Below, piece by piece: positions 20,670 to 34,475 of a stretch of 64,000 bases of DNA (position 1 is the first letter of the stretch; each line of letters starts with the position of its first letter). The translations under genes and the position numbers were made by a program. The DNA comes from Adiantum capillus-veneris (taxonomy: Eukaryota; Streptophyta; Polypodiopsida; Polypodiales; Pteridaceae). The DNA is taken from assembly GCA_014529385.2 (NCBI GenBank), contig CM043955.1, forward strand, positions 149,433,640 through 149,497,639, read 5' to 3'. The notes beneath the pieces were generated by a model. The model was not told where the DNA came from. It did no database searches and saw only the letters and a program-made list of their open reading frames with translations.

Positions 20670-23600
20670 TCAGCCATCCATTTCTCCTCTAGCAAACTTG
20701 TCTTCTGAATAGTACTCAGCAAGAACAGTATTGCCCGCAAACTTCCTCCCATTTAAGGACTCCTTCGCTTTGCTTGAGCCATATGTGCTTGTATACTCCA
20801 CAAAAGCCTGATTAGAAGGACAAAATAGCCTTTTAAAATCCTGATCAGATTTTGACACACGTTTGATTCTTTAAGGATAGCTCACCTTTCCCAACCCAGG
20901 AACGTTTTCTCCTGTTGGATTTGGACGTGGTATTACGAGAGTTTTGAGATCGCCTATGAAGAAAGAACAATTAATGGAGTTTTAGCGAAAACAGAAAGAC
21001 TGTATATACCTTTTCTTTCTTGAAGGGACAACATCAAGAGAGAATAGGCCCTCAGATTTTGTGTAAAGTATGTAAGAAAGCAGGCTTGCATACATACCAT
21101 ATTTCGAACACTCGTCTTGTATGTCCTGGTAAATGTCTTCGAACTCTTTGTCATCCCGCAAATCATCTACTGGTACCAGCTGAATCCAACAAACGAGAAA
21201 ATGTTAACCATCAAGAAACCATCAAAACAACAAAACAGATAACAGCATAGAAGAAGGTTTTACTTGTGATAAACATAGCACTGTAGTGGCCACTTCCATT
21301 GCCATGACCCCGTTTCCAACCGCTGGGACAGCTCCTGGACCAAATGCATTTGGAAGACCACCGAAAGCAGCACTAGCTGCTTGCAAGGCAAGCTTCTGCA
21401 TATGATGGGCGTACATCACAAGCTGATCCACTATCAAATAAACCATACAACACCTTAAACAAGCAATCATTAACCTGGATGGCTATCTGTTGTTGAGCTT
21501 GCATTAAAACATTTTCTTGATCCGGTTTTGCTTGGCCACTGCAACAGCAAAAAAAGCCAGACAAGTTTGTAGTGATTTTACGTCAACCAAATAAACCAAG
21601 TCAGTGAACTGGTGAATATACCCTGCAGTTGCGCGCCTTACTGTCAGCGTCTTGTCCCCCATCTTTAATCCATTCAAGGCAGCACAAGCAACATCCGTCA
21701 CGGCAGGGTCCTATCGGAAACATACATGAGCGACAGAAAACATCAGTGAGAACTAATTTTGTGTTGAGCAGTAATTATACCTGATAAACACAGAATGCAT
21801 AGCCCTTTGAGTTTCCAGTTTCTCTATCTTTCACAAGGTCAAATCCACGGAGGGGCCTGTACCAATTGAAAGAGTGAGAAAGTCTCTCTCTTTTGATGCT
21901 CAGTTACCAGAGCAAATCAATCGGATTTAAGACTCATCTGTACCCGAAGGATTCTAATAGTTCCTTTATCTGTACTTCAGTTAGATAGTAAGGAAGACCA
22001 CCAACAAACACCTTGTCAGGCCCATCAGCACCACCAACTATCCTGCTGAAGCAGTGCAAAAGTGCATGTCAGAACCATGCTACTCATGAAACGGTAAAAA
22101 GAGACAATTGTACACCTCATTACCCAGGTGTAAGTCCTATAGCAGCAAGGTTCAAGTGGGGACTTGGTTGACTAGGACCCAGAGTTGCAGCCAGCGAGGG
22201 GTTATAATCACTAGGCCTTCGAACTCTCACTGCTAAACCCTGCAGTTTGACAATACCAAAAGAGTTAGTGACTCTGCAAGGTCCAGCAACGACCAAGCTA
22301 ACGACAAGAACAAACCTCAAATGTAATGCCATCCAAGGCCATAGCATTGCTAGCTTCTTCAACAGTCCGCATTTCCACAAAGGCAAACTTTTTCTCATGA
22401 TTGATATAAACATTAACGACAGCATCACCTGCAAATCACGTGGATAAGCGCAGAAAGCTTAATGTCAGCTAGCATACATCCCAACAGAAGGCGAGTACCT
22501 GGAGCGCTGTTCCCTCCAATTAATTGCATCACTCGACTGAAAAATGTTGCTATTGTCTGCAGAATTCAAAAACAAAATTTTTTGAGCAATGAGGCAATCA
22601 AACGAGAAAATAGATGTGAAAGTAAAATTCACCTGCTCGTTTGCAAGAGGAGGCAAACCACCAACATAAACACGGCGAGCGTGCTTCATAGCCTGCAAAA
22701 GAACATCCACAAACAGTCAACACAGTTCCCTTGAAATATGAAAAACACTCAAATGCATACCTGCTGCGTCATAGCTTGCATGGGCATTGCTGATAGGGCA
22801 GGAATCTGCTCATTGAACATCCACAATAATGAGTGCCATCACTAAACTTAGCTTTAAAGGTCTAAGGTAAAGGTGATACCTGGGTCCCTGGAAATGGAAA
22901 TCCTGCAAGGACATTAGGCATTGCTTGTGGTAGTCCAGACAGTTGACCTGCAAGTCATCTACTGTGTAAAAGGAGAAACCATAGGAAAAACATTCCACAT
23001 GATGATAAACGAGGTTAGATGATTCCTTGCTGCAAAAAGAAAGGTTCCCAATCTTTAAGCTTCAAAATTTCCTCACCCACTCCTCTACTTTTAAAGAAAC
23101 AATCTAGCTTGAGGAGGCTGATTTTCAAAACAAAGAAAAATGTGTGCGTAACTACCAAAATTAAGATGATCAGGGATCAGCCCGATATAGATGAATCAAG
23201 ACCTCCTTGTATACATGAATGCACTGTAGGCACACCCGTGGAGAGGCAGAAAAGCCACGTGACTCAGTATTGCCTTCCGCACTTACAAAAGAAAACAACA
23301 ACAAAACAAAAACAAAACCAGAAAACACCAAGAAAACAGAGGGATTTCTTCAGTCTCGTTACAAAAATAATTTAATTTCAAAAAATTAAACAACATAATT
23401 GAAGCTAATTGATTGTTTCCTACAATTATGAAAGGGGGACAAATCTATGTCCACTACATCAGTTGCAAAACCAAAAGAAACTCTTACCAGCAGAAAATAC
23501 CATTCCAGAAGCAGGCGATATACCAGGAGGTGCCATATCAAAACCACTAGCCCGTTTACTGCTGCAGGTACCATGGAGAATAGTGAATATAACTGGATAA

Positions 23601-24840
23601 ATAATAACCTGGTGGCAACCTCAAAAAATACATTAAGGTGTTGTTCTACCTCCTCTCATCTCGAGAGCCAGAGCGTGAGCGGGACCTTGCACGATCTCTA
23701 GACCTTTCCCTTGATCGAGAACGGGTTCTTCTTCTATGTCTTCGCTCCCTTTCATAATCATAATCATGATCATAATGCCGACTGCAAAAAATCCACTGGT
23801 ATCAAGAGCGGAGTCATCCTCCAGGAATAAACTGAGTTTTCAAATCAAAATATACCTATCCTGCTCTCTACTTCGATCGTGACTGCTCCTCTCCCTGTCC
23901 CGGCTGCGATGTCGATCGCTTTTATGCTCTCTTTCATATCTATCACTTCTATCCCTACTTGACTCTGAATCTCGATGACGATAGTCCCTCCTCTCCTTGT
24001 CTCTATAAGAGTCTAGAGCTGTTTCCTGAAATTCACACCGGAAAGCAACATCGCCCAATGAATAGTCAAGAAACCGATCATGAAGTGATTGAACATATAT
24101 AATCTAACACAACTCACCCTGCTGATTAAATAAGAGCCACCATGCACTTTTCATACAGAAATCCAAACAGCCAAAACAAAAAAATTTAAGTTTTGATAAG
24201 TGAAGGCCTCACTCCCTAAAACTTGGGCTACAGCGCCACCATTAAAAATACTCATGGACTAAAATGGCATAAATCATTCATTATGATCCATAGACTTTAG
24301 TTGTCCGGTGGCCTGTTTTCTTCTTTTCAGATTAAGAGGTAACGATAAAACCATTGTCTGCACTACAAGTCTCCTTGAATTAGATACCACAATGAGATCA
24401 ATAATATCCCACCACTGGGGATCCTATTTTCAGCACAAGACAACTTGATTTGGGTTTGGATTTGGATGCCAATTTTGGAGCAGTACGTATGTGAACTGCC
24501 ATGACTAAAGCATCCGCTCCTGAAACAACAATCTGCAACTTTTGTGCTAGCTAGCTCAATAAGCCAATCATGTCTATGCAAATGCAATTGCACGCGCAAA
24601 ATTCCGGCCCTGTTGAAAAGTGTGCGCATGCATGCTTCTTTGTGTAGGTGTGGGTGTGGGTGTGGGTGTGGGTGTGGGAGTGCGCGCGCACGCACATGCT
24701 ATGTTAGGACCATACAGGCGGAAACTCAGACAAAACCCTAGAAATTATGAAGCCGCAATTGCAATTTATTGGAGTGCACTGACCTTGTGTTGCCGCCCGT
24801 TGCCTTCCCAATCCTGTGAGTACTCCCCGTAGCTCGCCAT
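20670..24840 (-). CDS. U2AF65: U2 snRNP auxiliary factor large subunit (U2AF65), 18 coding exons
   Basis: Nuclear splicing factor that binds the polypyrimidine tract and, with U2AF35 and SF1, marks 3' splice sites. All exons have GT-AG borders and consistent phases: 24784-24840, 23856-24025, 23650-23781, 23488-23561, 22880-22947, 22761-22805, 22633-22692, 22499-22556, 22316-22428, 22124-22239, 21944-22042 (or 22045), 21781-21856, 21622-21710, 21475-21538, 21264-21395, 21098-21179, 20886-20953, 20670-20807. The product is about 546 aa, usual for plants. Order: MASYGEYSQDWEGNG start, RS domain (about 20-120), SKRASGFDMAPPG (U2AF35-binding region, about 121-133), RRM1 (RNP2 VYVGGL 190-195, RNP1 KKFAFVEM 234-241), RRM2 (VFVGGL 309-314, KGYAFCVY 348-355), and a C-terminal UHM (about 441-540) with R522-K-F524. 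Introns are 68-144 bp except intron 1 (758) and intron 4 (540). No stop or frameshift; likely functional. Confidence 0.93.
24646..24700. repeat. GGTGTG hexamer repeat plus alternating GC/CA tract in U2AF intron 1
   Basis: About five copies of a GTGTGG-type hexamer run at 24648-24680. They are followed by 'gtgcgcgcgcacgcacatgc', an alternating purine-pyrimidine tract that is Z-DNA-prone. It lies inside intron 1 of the U2AF gene, about 100-180 bp from exon 1. Confidence 0.85.
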
Positions 24841-26439
<1,599 letters not shown>

Positions 26440-26440
<1 letters not shown>

Positions 26441-26580
26441 TCTTAGATGTCTTTAAAAAAAAGAAAGGAAGGAGCGGCTATGGTAGATCTCTTACTTGAA
26501 GAAGCATTAGATGTCTTTTAAAAAAAAGGAAGAAGCGGCTATGGTAGACCTCTTACTTGAAGAAGCATTAGAGGTGGCAT
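26440..26580. repeat. Tandem duplication, about 65-70 bp
   Basis: Two nearly identical units carry 'ttagatgtctttaaaaaaaa' followed by 'gaagcggctatggtagatctcttacttgaagaagca'. A third, weaker start lies near 26385 (gaagaagtagctatggtag). Confidence 0.8.
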
Positions 26581-26669
26581 GAGTAGTATTCTACTTTTAT
26601 TGCATAGTTCACAATGCATATTCCAGAGCATGTTGCTTTAGCCTTGTGTTTTTGGATTGGGCCTATTGT

Positions 26670-27151
26670 AGTAATATAAAGACAAGAGCATTTAACTTCA
26701 CAATTCCTCATATATTGTTTGTCATAATTCTCTGGTTGGCAGCAATTCTGTAAATTTTACAATGCATCAAAAACTATTTGCACAACAAAATTGTCAAGAA
26801 TAACCTTACCAACAACAATGAATTGCTCCATGAGATATTTTATCTCTACAAGAAATGCATCCACATCATTCTCCGTGTACATAATCTTTGATCATAACCC
26901 CTTGGCTAGCAGTAATATAAAGACAAGAGCATTTAACTTCACAATTCCTCGTATATTGTTTGTCATTATTCTCTAATTGGCATCAATTCTGCAAAGCTTA
27001 CAATGCATCAAGAACTATTTGCACAACAAAATTGTCAAGAATAACCTTACCAACAACAATGAATTGCTCCATGAGATATTTTATATCTACAAGAAATGCA
27101 TCCACATCATTCTCCATGTACATAAGCTTTGATCATAATTCCTTGGCTCGT
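26670..27151 (-). pseudogene. Antisense Copia gag fragment, tandemly duplicated (241-bp period)
   Basis: Copy A begins at 26670 and copy B at 26911 (both 'agtaatataaagacaagagc'). They differ by about a dozen substitutions. On the minus strand each encodes MENDVDAFLVDIKYLMEQ, VIL-NFVVQIVLDAL, then a degenerate segment aligning with the RLMTQGN.EVKFDALCTLLLQ part of Copia gag seen elsewhere in this window (54.2-54.4 kb). It is therefore a piece of Copia gag (UBN2-type) on the minus strand that was duplicated. Stops after DAL show it is dead. It directly abuts the chromovirus insertion at 27163. Confidence 0.7.
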
Positions 27152-27162
27152 AGTAGAAACAA

Positions 27163-28753
27163 TGTCATAATAATCAATATCTAATTCTCCTAAATGATTT
27201 TCTCATATTAAACTGATCATTTAATGTGGGGAAGTGCCAAGGGAGAAAAAGCTAGAATATTGGTTAAGCTAGCAGACCGGCCACAGTAGGGATCCAAAGG
27301 AGGGAAAATAGGGATCCAAAGGGGGGGCCATCTGCAAAAGAGCCATGTGAAACAATGGGCCAAAAAGACCCTAAGGTTCAGCCCATTAAGACTTCCAAAA
27401 TGCTAAGGTTCCAAAATTCAAAGGTTGTGTCCAAAGGTCAACCCTAGGGAAAATTGGATGCTTAGTGTGTGCCCTAAAAGTCTTTTCACATCCCTACATG
27501 GGAGGGGGCGAGCCCCAAAGGTAGGGGATGAGAAAGAAAGCCCCCCACACACACACAGGCTCCCTTTACACAAAGGGAATGAGGGACACATGTCAGCTCC
27601 CTAGGCCAGATGCCCACAAGGTGTGCCCAATTCCTATTGGAAGACCCTTGAAGTGGACCAATGAGAATTAAGCTAGAGTAAATGTAGTTTAATTAATTTA
27701 AAAACATTTAATAAAAGAAACCAATGAGAATTAAGTCTCCTAGAAGACTATTGGGCAGTCTCCCAAAGGGTCCAATGAGCATTCAGAAGCCTCATGGCTT
27801 GCCTGATTCCTATTGGCCAGGAGACAAAGGGGTCCAATGAGAGTTTTGTTTAATTATTTAATTACCTAAAGCTCTCACAAAAGGGGAAAGGGGGACACAT
27901 GTCAGAAGGCTATCACTTATGCTGCTCAATTCCTATTGGCTTGACCTGGGGAGGTCCAATGAGGCAAAAGCCAGACCTAATTAGCAGCTAGGGCTCGCCC
28001 AAGAGAGAGAGAGGGCTGATTTTTGCTTGGCATTGACACACACACACTCACACTTGACCATGTGTGAAGGAAGAATACTCTATCTCCTCCCAAGCTTTAA
28101 TGGAGAGCTCATCACCTACTCCAAGCTTGTGAGATAGAAGCCTACATCAACACTCTCTTGGCTTGTGGATGCAAATCCAACCAAGAGCCAAGCTTCAATG
28201 CATGCTCATCTTCTCTACCAAGCTAATTACTAAGCTAAGTTATGCTAATATGAGTGATTATGTGAGGAGATGTACATCTTTCTCGTAAGATACTCCTTTT
28301 TCCTCTCAATCTACTCTCATACCCTGCTAGCTCTCACCATCTTCGAAGGTGTGTGAGGTCTTGGGTTTGAGAACGGGGATAATTCAAGTTGTGTTTGATT
28401 TAGTGTTTTGCTTAGTGTATGAAGCTTCCATCTTCATTGCACTAGCTAGTCTTGAAGGAACACAAAGAATTGTATTGTACAATGTCTCTCTTGATGGGAG
28501 AAACTATAATACAAAGCCTTTTGGAGGGGGGGACCGGCTCCATGCAAATCCGGTCCTCAACTGTTGTCAATAGCTTAATTTCTCTCTCTTTTGAAAGTAT
28601 TGTCGATGCTATCTAACTAAGTGTTATGCTTTTTGTTGCTCTCTCCACCCAAGCACTCTTGTAATTCTCATTCGGAAGCTATTCTAATGAAATGCCCACT
28701 ATGTTCATGTTGATTTCCGCTACACAAAAGTTATTAGGCCATTAAATGTTACA
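27163..28753 (+). repeat. 5' LTR of the chromovirus
   Basis: 1591 bp, TG...CA ends. It carries several 'attcctattgg...ccaatgag' CCAAT-type motifs (27630-27960) and short AC repeats. A 74-codon frame (28349-28573) occurs identically in the 3' LTR and is not a separate gene. Confidence 0.95.
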
Positions 28754-28754
28754 T

Positions 28755-28766
28755 TGGTATCAGAGC
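28755..28766 (+). other. Primer binding site (initiator Met tRNA type)
   Basis: TGGTATCAGAGC, complementary to the 3' end of plant initiator methionine tRNA, starts two bases after the LTR terminus. Confidence 0.9.
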
Positions 28767-29170
28767 TCAAGGTTTCTCTTTTCTTGCTCAAGAAGGGAGG
28801 TCCTCAAGCTAGCTACAAATGGTTGGTATTATTAATTGCCTGTGAGTAAGTAGAATAGGGATTTTTCAACCTTGCAGTGCGCCTGCCTTTGTGCAGTTAA
28901 CGGGGCATCACCGTCGAGGGCTATGGTCTTAATAGTGGAGTCCTACGGGGCTTGCCTACGGCTTAACCACTATTGAGCTATTAGAAGCTTGACAGGAGCC
29001 GGTGCTGTCTTGGTGTCGAAAGACCCTCTCTTCTATTCCTTGCAATTAATGGTATTCGAGCCGCAGGTACAGTAGCTTGAGTGCTTTTTCTAAAGGGGTA
29101 AAGAGGAGTAGCAACTAGGGCTTGAAGTGCCAAAGTACACCTAAAAAGTTTACACCTAAAAGTTGTTAGA

Positions 29171-31663
29171 ATGGCTGACAATAGTAAAGAGAGTGAAATT
29201 AATGTTGATAACTTTGATTTTGCTCATGAGCAAGCTACTAATGATGCTTCAATGCTTGTTAACTATCTTGTTTCTAGGCTTCAACAAGCCATGGGCAATC
29301 CATCTCTCCAAAGTGAAGTGCAACGGCAGCTCCGTGCTCACGGGATTCTCCAAGCTCATCACCATGACGAGAGAACACCTAGGAAGCCTCCTAGTGAGAC
29401 TACCAAAAGAGGTCTCTCTCCGATTTGGGAAGAAGAAGAGAATCCATATGAAGGGCTCAAGAATTTACTTCTTGATGATGCATCTCCTTCCCAAAGGAGA
29501 ACTCAAGAGCCTCCACCGAAGGAACGAGAAAGAAGCGAGTCTCCCGCCACCTCGGCGGAGATGGCTCCACGAAGACGGCGGGCTAAACGCTCTCCATCAC
29601 CACCAAAGCGGAGAAGACCATCACACTCTTCTCCACGCCATAATTCAAAGAGGGATGATAAAAAGCAAGGGAAGAAAAAGGCGAGAAAGAGGACACCCTC
29701 TTCTCCATCTTCTTCATCCTCTTCCTCTTATGAAAGCTATGGTGAAGACGACAAAGATCAAGACAAGAAAAAGGCGAGAAAGAGGTCACCCTCTTCTCCA
29801 CCTTCTTCAAATTCTTCACCTTCTGAAGAAAGTGATGGTGCAACTTTTGAACCATCAAAAAGAAGAGGCCATAGGAAATCCTATGCCGCATGGAAGAGGT
29901 CGTCCAAGCTGAAGAAATTCAAAGAGGGAGGGAAGAGCATCTCTTTCCTTACCTATGATGGCACCTTCGGTGCTACAGACAAAGTTTTGGCCTTTATCCA
30001 GCAATTCGATGCGGCGTTTGGAGATGAGGGCTTCACGGAGTCCTCTAAGCTACGCCATGTAGCTATGCACTTTCAAAAGTCCGCCAGACAATGGTGGTCT
30101 AGCCTACGAGCCAACGGTGAAGCTCCACGAACATGGAAGGCTTTAAGAGCTTCCATTATGAAGCAGTTTTTGGCCACCGATGCCAAAGACAAAGTACTCA
30201 CCGAATGGCGAAGCTTAAAGCTCTCTCCCAATGAATCCATCCACAAATATGTAGACAAGTTTTGGGACCTACAACTCAAAGCCACTGTCTTCAAAAAGTT
30301 GGATTTTGGAGAGCAAAAGCAACAATTTTGTGCGGGCTTAACCGAAGAAATGGCGGAGTATGTCAAGTCCCAAAGGCCACGTACCATATCGGCGGTAATA
30401 CACCATACTATGGTGGCCTCGCGAATCAATTTCCAAACGGGGGGTAAAAGAAATAATAAGCCCCCGGAAAACAAGGGTTCCAATGAGCCTAAGGGGAAGG
30501 ACAATGTCCAAAAGTCTCCTAAGGGCAATTCCAACAAAGCTAAAGAGAAGGGAGTTTACAAAGGAAAGAATAAACTCTCTCCTGAAGAGCTTGAGCGTTA
30601 TCGTAAGGATAACCGGTGTTTCAAGTGCGGCGAACAAGGGCATGCGTACCGCGCTTGTCCCCAAAAGAACAACCGCCAAGATCCTCCTAGAGCTTCTTTG
30701 GTTGAAATCCAAGAGGAGGAGATTCACCAAACTCACCACAAAGGATCTCCTCTATGCCATGCTTGGGGAAAGGTAAGAGAACATGATGCTTTTATTCTCT
30801 TTGACCCTGGTTCTACTCACAATTTCATATCTATGGAGTTAGCCACCAAGCTAGGCATACAATCCTACGAGATGGGAGATATCCTACCCGCAGACAGTGC
30901 CTTCAAGGGGCAAGAAGCTTCAGTCACTCCCTTAATCGGGAAATTGAGGCTTCATGTCCAAGGCTATGTGGACAAAGAGGACTTCTTTATCTCTCCTCTC
31001 AAGCATGAGGATGTAATCCTAGGGGCACCATGGTTTGACCGCTTGGCTGCCGATGTTAAATTTCCTGAAAGGAGAATCTCCTTTAAGTTCAGGGAAAAGG
31101 ACATGTATATAGATGCTAAGGAGATGGGTAACACCATCCCCATTGTACATACACCAGCTTTCAACAAGTCAATAAAGAGCTCTATTTCCGTGTACATGAT
31201 TTTTGTTAAAGATTCTCAAAATGAACCTAATGCTTTAGCAAAAGAAAATAAAAGCAACCAAAAGGAATTAGAGTTATCCAATTTTCTCAAGGGGTTTCAA
31301 GATGTTTTTATTGACGACATCCCTTGTGAGCTACCTCCTAAACGAGGTAATGACGACCATGCAATTGAACTTCTTCCAGGAATTTCACCGCCTAACAAAC
31401 CTCCTTATAGAGTTTCTCAAGCTCAACAAGAGGAGATTATGCGGCAAGTGCATGAGTTAGTTGAGAAGGGCATGGTTAGGCCTAGCTCATCTCCATTTTG
31501 CTCACCTGTGCTATTAGTGCAAAAGAAAGACGGCACATATCGTATGTGTGTCGACTATAGAGCACTAAATAGGATCACTATCAAGAATAGGTTTCCCGTT
31601 CCACGGGTAGAAGACCTATTTGATAAGCTACAAGATCGACCTACTTCAGTAGGATTGACCTAA
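29171..31663 (+). CDS. Chromovirus gag-protease-RT N-terminus (frame 1 of broken gag-pol)
   Basis: The 830-residue frame starts [15 protein letters not shown]. It has a basic, Ser/Arg/Lys-rich region (about 100-230, with [18 protein letters not shown]), then the gag core (about 250-410, with [16 protein letters not shown] and [19 protein letters not shown]). A CCHC zinc knuckle [14 protein letters not shown] lies near residue 482. An aspartic protease follows with [12 protein letters not shown] near 544; the D-P-G form is common in plant Ty3 proteins. RT begins with [19 protein letters not shown] and [18 protein letters not shown]. The frame goes astray near 31634, where a single base is missing, and ends in a false stop at 31661-31663. 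The start codon is the first ATG after a roughly 400-bp leader. Confidence 0.9.
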   Translation: MADNSKESEINVDNFDFAHEQATNDASMLVNYLVSRLQQAMGNPSLQSEVQRQLRAHGILQAHHHDERTPRKPPSETTKRGLSPIWEEEENPYEGLKNLLLDDASPSQRRTQEPPPKERERSESPATSAEMAPRRRRAKRSPSPPKRRRPSHSSPRHNSKRDDKKQGKKKARKRTPSSPSSSSSSSYESYGEDDKDQDKKKARKRSPSSPPSSNSSPSEESDGATFEPSKRRGHRKSYAAWKRSSKLKKFKEGGKSISFLTYDGTFGATDKVLAFIQQFDAAFGDEGFTESSKLRHVAMHFQKSARQWWSSLRANGEAPRTWKALRASIMKQFLATDAKDKVLTEWRSLKLSPNESIHKYVDKFWDLQLKATVFKKLDFGEQKQQFCAGLTEEMAEYVKSQRPRTISAVIHHTMVASRINFQTGGKRNNKPPENKGSNEPKGKDNVQKSPKGNSNKAKEKGVYKGKNKLSPEELERYRKDNRCFKCGEQGHAYRACPQKNNRQDPPRASLVEIQEEEIHQTHHKGSPLCHAWGKVREHDAFILFDPGSTHNFISMELATKLGIQSYEMGDILPADSAFKGQEASVTPLIGKLRLHVQGYVDKEDFFISPLKHEDVILGAPWFDRLAADVKFPERRISFKFREKDMYIDAKEMGNTIPIVHTPAFNKSIKSSISVYMIFVKDSQNEPNALAKENKSNQKELELSNFLKGFQDVFIDDIPCELPPKRGNDDHAIELLPGISPPNKPPYRVSQAQQEEIMRQVHELVEKGMVRPSSSPFCSPVLLVQKKDGTYRMCVDYRALNRITIKNRFPVPRVEDLFDKLQDRPTSVGLT

Positions 31664-34119
31664 AAAGTGGCTATCATCAAATAAGGATAGTTGATCAAGA
31701 CATTGTAAAGACCGCATTTCGTACTACATTTGGTCTTTACGAATACATTGTCATGCCTTTTGGCTTGACCAATGCACCAGCCACATTCAACCGCTTGATG
31801 GAGAAGCTGTTCAGGCCTCATCGAACCTTCACTGGAGTGTTCTTTGATGATATTATCATCTACTCTAATTCATTGGAGGAACACAAGCAACACCTCCAGG
31901 TAATATTTCAAGTTTTAAGAGAGAATAAACTTTATGTTAATCGAAAGAAAAGTGAATTTTTCTTGCAAGAGATTCAATATTTAGGTCACATTATCTCTCA
32001 AGATGGAATCCAAATGGATCCATCCAAGTTAGAGGTAATAAAAGGATGGCCTAAACCAAGGAATCTTCATGAACTAAGAAGCTTTATAGGTATGTGTGCA
32101 TACTATAGACGCTTCATAGAAAAGTTCTCACAAATTGCGGGACCATTACATGACCTAACAAAGAAAAATGTTAGGTATACGTGGTCTGCTAAGGAGAACA
32201 ATGCTTTCGAAAAGCTTAAAGAAAAGCTTATCTCTCAACCTGTGCTTACACTACCGGATCTCTCAAAACCATTTGAGGTCCAATGTGATGCTTGTGGTGA
32301 TTGCCTTGGGGCTGTTCTGCTCCAAGAAGGGCACGCCATAGGCTATGAGAGTCGAAGGCTCGACCCTGTTGAGCAAGCTCTAGGCATATACGAAAAAGAA
32401 CTCCTTGCAGTTCTACATGCCTTAGACTCATGGAAGCACTATTTATTGGGGACTCCTTTCATTCTGCGAACGGATCACCAAAGTCTTAAGTACTTCATGA
32501 CGCAGACCAAGCTTTCCGACAAACAAATGAGGTGGGCAAATTTCCTTTCGCAATTTCATTTTCATATTGCTCACATTGCTGGCAAGCATAATCAAGTAGC
32601 CGATGCACTCTCAAGACGACCGAGAGTGAATGCGGTTTCCATAGCAACTCACAATGATCTATCTTCAATGATAGATGAGTATGCTATTGATCCCGATTTT
32701 AGAGATGTGATTTCAGCCCTTGCATTAGGGAAGAAAGAAGAACCATTTACTTTACAAGATGGTTATCTTCTCTATGGCAATAGACTATACGTTACTAACT
32801 CACTACGTGAGAAAGTAATGTATGAATCTCATGCTCCCCCATATGCGGGGCATAGAGGGATTCAGTCTACCCTAAAGGGAATTGAAACATATTTCTATTG
32901 GCCTACCATGAAAGTGAACATACACGAGTATGTTTCCAAATGTGTGGTATGTCAAAAGACAAAATTTGATAGAGGGAAGCAACTTGGATTGCTTCAACCC
33001 TTGCCAATCCCTAATTCACCTTGGGAGAGCATATCCATGGATTTTATCTTTGGATTGCCTAAGTCTATCCATGGGAATACGGGAATATGGACGATAGTAG
33101 ACAGGTTCAGTAAACAAGCTCATTTTATACCTGTCAAAAAGACTATCAAAGCCCATCAAATGGCAACCCTCTTCATTTCACAAATTTTCAAGTACCATGG
33201 CTTGCCAATGTCCATAGTGTCGGATAGAGATCCTAGAATGACCAGTAATTTCTGGAAGGGTCTCTTTGAGAATTTAGGAACAAGGCTAAACTTCTCTTCG
33301 GCCTATCATCCACAAACTGATGGCCAAAGTGAAATAGCTAACCTAACCATTCTTGATCTACTAAAAGCCTATGTAACGGAAGTAGATCAAAGATCCCAAT
33401 GGGAGAATTACTTACCCTTAGTAGAGTATGCTTACAATAACATTGTACATACTTCCACAGGAAAAGCACCTTTCGAGGTAATTGAGGGAAGATCAAAAAG
33501 TCCCTTGCTACTTAAGGTACATGGGAAGATCTTCGTTGCAGATGAGTATAGCCGAGACCTACAAGAATCTTTCCAAAAGATTAAGGATGCTATCTCTATC
33601 TCACAACAAAGGCAAAAGGCTGCTGCTGACAAGCACAGAAGAGCCCAAGCCTTTAAAGAAAACGATTGGGTCTTGTTAAAGTTTCCCAAGGCTCGATTAA
33701 GGCACTCAACGGGCAAGAATCCTACGGGCCACCAAAAGTACTATGCTAAACTAGCAAAAAGGTATTATGGTCCCTTCCAGATTCTTAGGCCAATCAATGA
33801 GATGGCCTATCAACTTAAGTTGCCCAATCATTGGCTCATACACAATGCTTTTCATGTGAGCCTATTAAAGCCTTACAAAGGAGAGCCACCTCAAGAACCA
33901 ACTATTGAAGACCCACCGGAGATCGAGGACCACGACGAGGTGCTGCAGCCCGAGTCCATTCTCCGACATGAAGACAAGGTATTAAGAGGCGGTAAGACTA
34001 TCCGACGATATCTTATTAAGTTTAGGAATTATCCTTTTGAAGATGCTAGATGGATGCAAGGCATACAATTAAAGGATAACCTAAACCTTGTCAATGCTTA
34101 CAATACTTCCCAAGAGTAA
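31639..34119 (+). CDS. Chromovirus RT-RNase H-integrase-chromodomain (frame 2 of broken gag-pol)
   Basis: It continues the polyprotein after the one-base deletion. RT has [16 protein letters not shown] and the catalytic FFDDIIIYS (about 31840-31866). RNase H has [15 protein letters not shown] and [11 protein letters not shown]. Integrase has the HHCC finger (H/H near 32831 and 32851, CVVCQKTK near 32941) and a D,D-35-E-type core with [17 protein letters not shown] and HPQTDGQSE. The C-terminal [15 protein letters not shown] and [16 protein letters not shown] (about 33950-34060) are chromodomain-like. No internal stop occurs. With the frameshift as the only lesion, the element could be mobilised in trans but not encode its own full protein. 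Confidence 0.9.
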   Translation, partial: TYFSRIDLKSGYHQIRIVDQDIVKTAFRTTFGLYEYIVMPFGLTNAPATFNRLMEKLFRPHRTFTGVFFDDIIIYSNSLEEHKQHLQVIFQVLRENKLYVNRKKSEFFLQEIQYLGHIISQDGIQMDPSKLEVIKGWPKPRNLHELRSFIGMCAYYRRFIEKFSQIAGPLHDLTKKNVRYTWSAKENNAFEKLKEKLISQPVLTLPDLSKPFEVQCDACGDCLGAVLLQEGHAIGYESRRLDPVEQALGIYEKELLAVLHALDSWKHYLLGTPFILRTDHQSLKYFMTQTKLSDKQMRWANFLSQFHFHIAHIAGKHNQVADALSRRPRVNAVSIATHNDLSSMIDEYAIDPDFRDVISALALGKKEEPFTLQDGYLLYGNRLYVTNSLREKVMYESHAPPYAGHRGIQSTLKGIETYFYWPTMKVNIHEYVSKCVVCQKTKFDRGKQLGLLQPLPIPNSPWESISMDFIFGLPKSIHGNTGIWTIVDRFSKQAHFIPVKKTIKAHQMATLFISQIFKYHGLPMSIVSDRDPRMTSNFWKGLFENLGTRLNFSSAYHPQTDGQSEIANLTILDLLKAYVTEVDQRSQWENYLPLVEYAYNNIVHTSTGKAPFEVIEGRSKSPLLLKVHGKIFVADEYSRDLQESFQKIKDAISISQQRQKAAADKHRRAQAFKENDWVLLKFPKARLRHSTGKNPTGHQKYYAKLAKRYYGPFQILRPINEMAYQLKLPNHWLIHNAFHVSLLKPYKGEPPQEPTIEDPPEIEDHDEVLQPESILRHEDKVLRGGKTIRRYLIKFRNYPFEDARWMQGIQLKDNLNLVNAYNTSQE

Positions 34120-34475
34120 GCAAATGTACAAAATGTTAAAAATGAACAAAATTTTTGTCTTATAAGACTCTCTTTTTCTTTATTTGTGCACAAAAATGAA
34201 GTAGTATGCATACTTAGATCAAGTTTGCGGAGACGACGTCTCCCAAACACCAAGTAGAACTTGTCACTCTACTATGGAAGACTGATAGGACTAATGTGCA
34301 GACATGCTTGCGGCAACCTCAGGCTCTCAAGCGCCAAATGGACTAGTCATCCATTATGGAATGATGTCGTAGGGTAACATAGGGATCCTCTACCCGCTAA
34401 GAAAAGGACTCATGCATATGCTTTATCTTCTCTACACCATAGTCGAGGACGACTATGATTTCAAGAGAGAGGTAA
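34120..34475 (+). other. 3' untranslated part of the chromovirus and polypurine tract
   Basis: Non-coding sequence between the gag-pol stop and the 3' LTR, ending in 'caagagagaggtaa' immediately before TGTC. A diverged copy of its first part recurs at 51430-51578. Confidence 0.8.

Noticed and set aside
28349-28573. 74-codon frame repeated identically at 35662-35886
   Set aside because: Both copies lie inside the chromovirus LTRs; duplication reflects the LTR, not a gene.
29163-29912. 249-codon plus-strand frame overlapping the chromovirus gag
   Set aside because: Shadow of the low-complexity Ser/Arg/Lys region of gag in another frame.
30797-30835. D-P-G in place of D-S/T-G in the chromovirus protease as a possible defect
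   Set aside because: LFDPG.(T/S)HSF/NF variants are common in plant Ty3/Gypsy proteases, so this is not a lesion.
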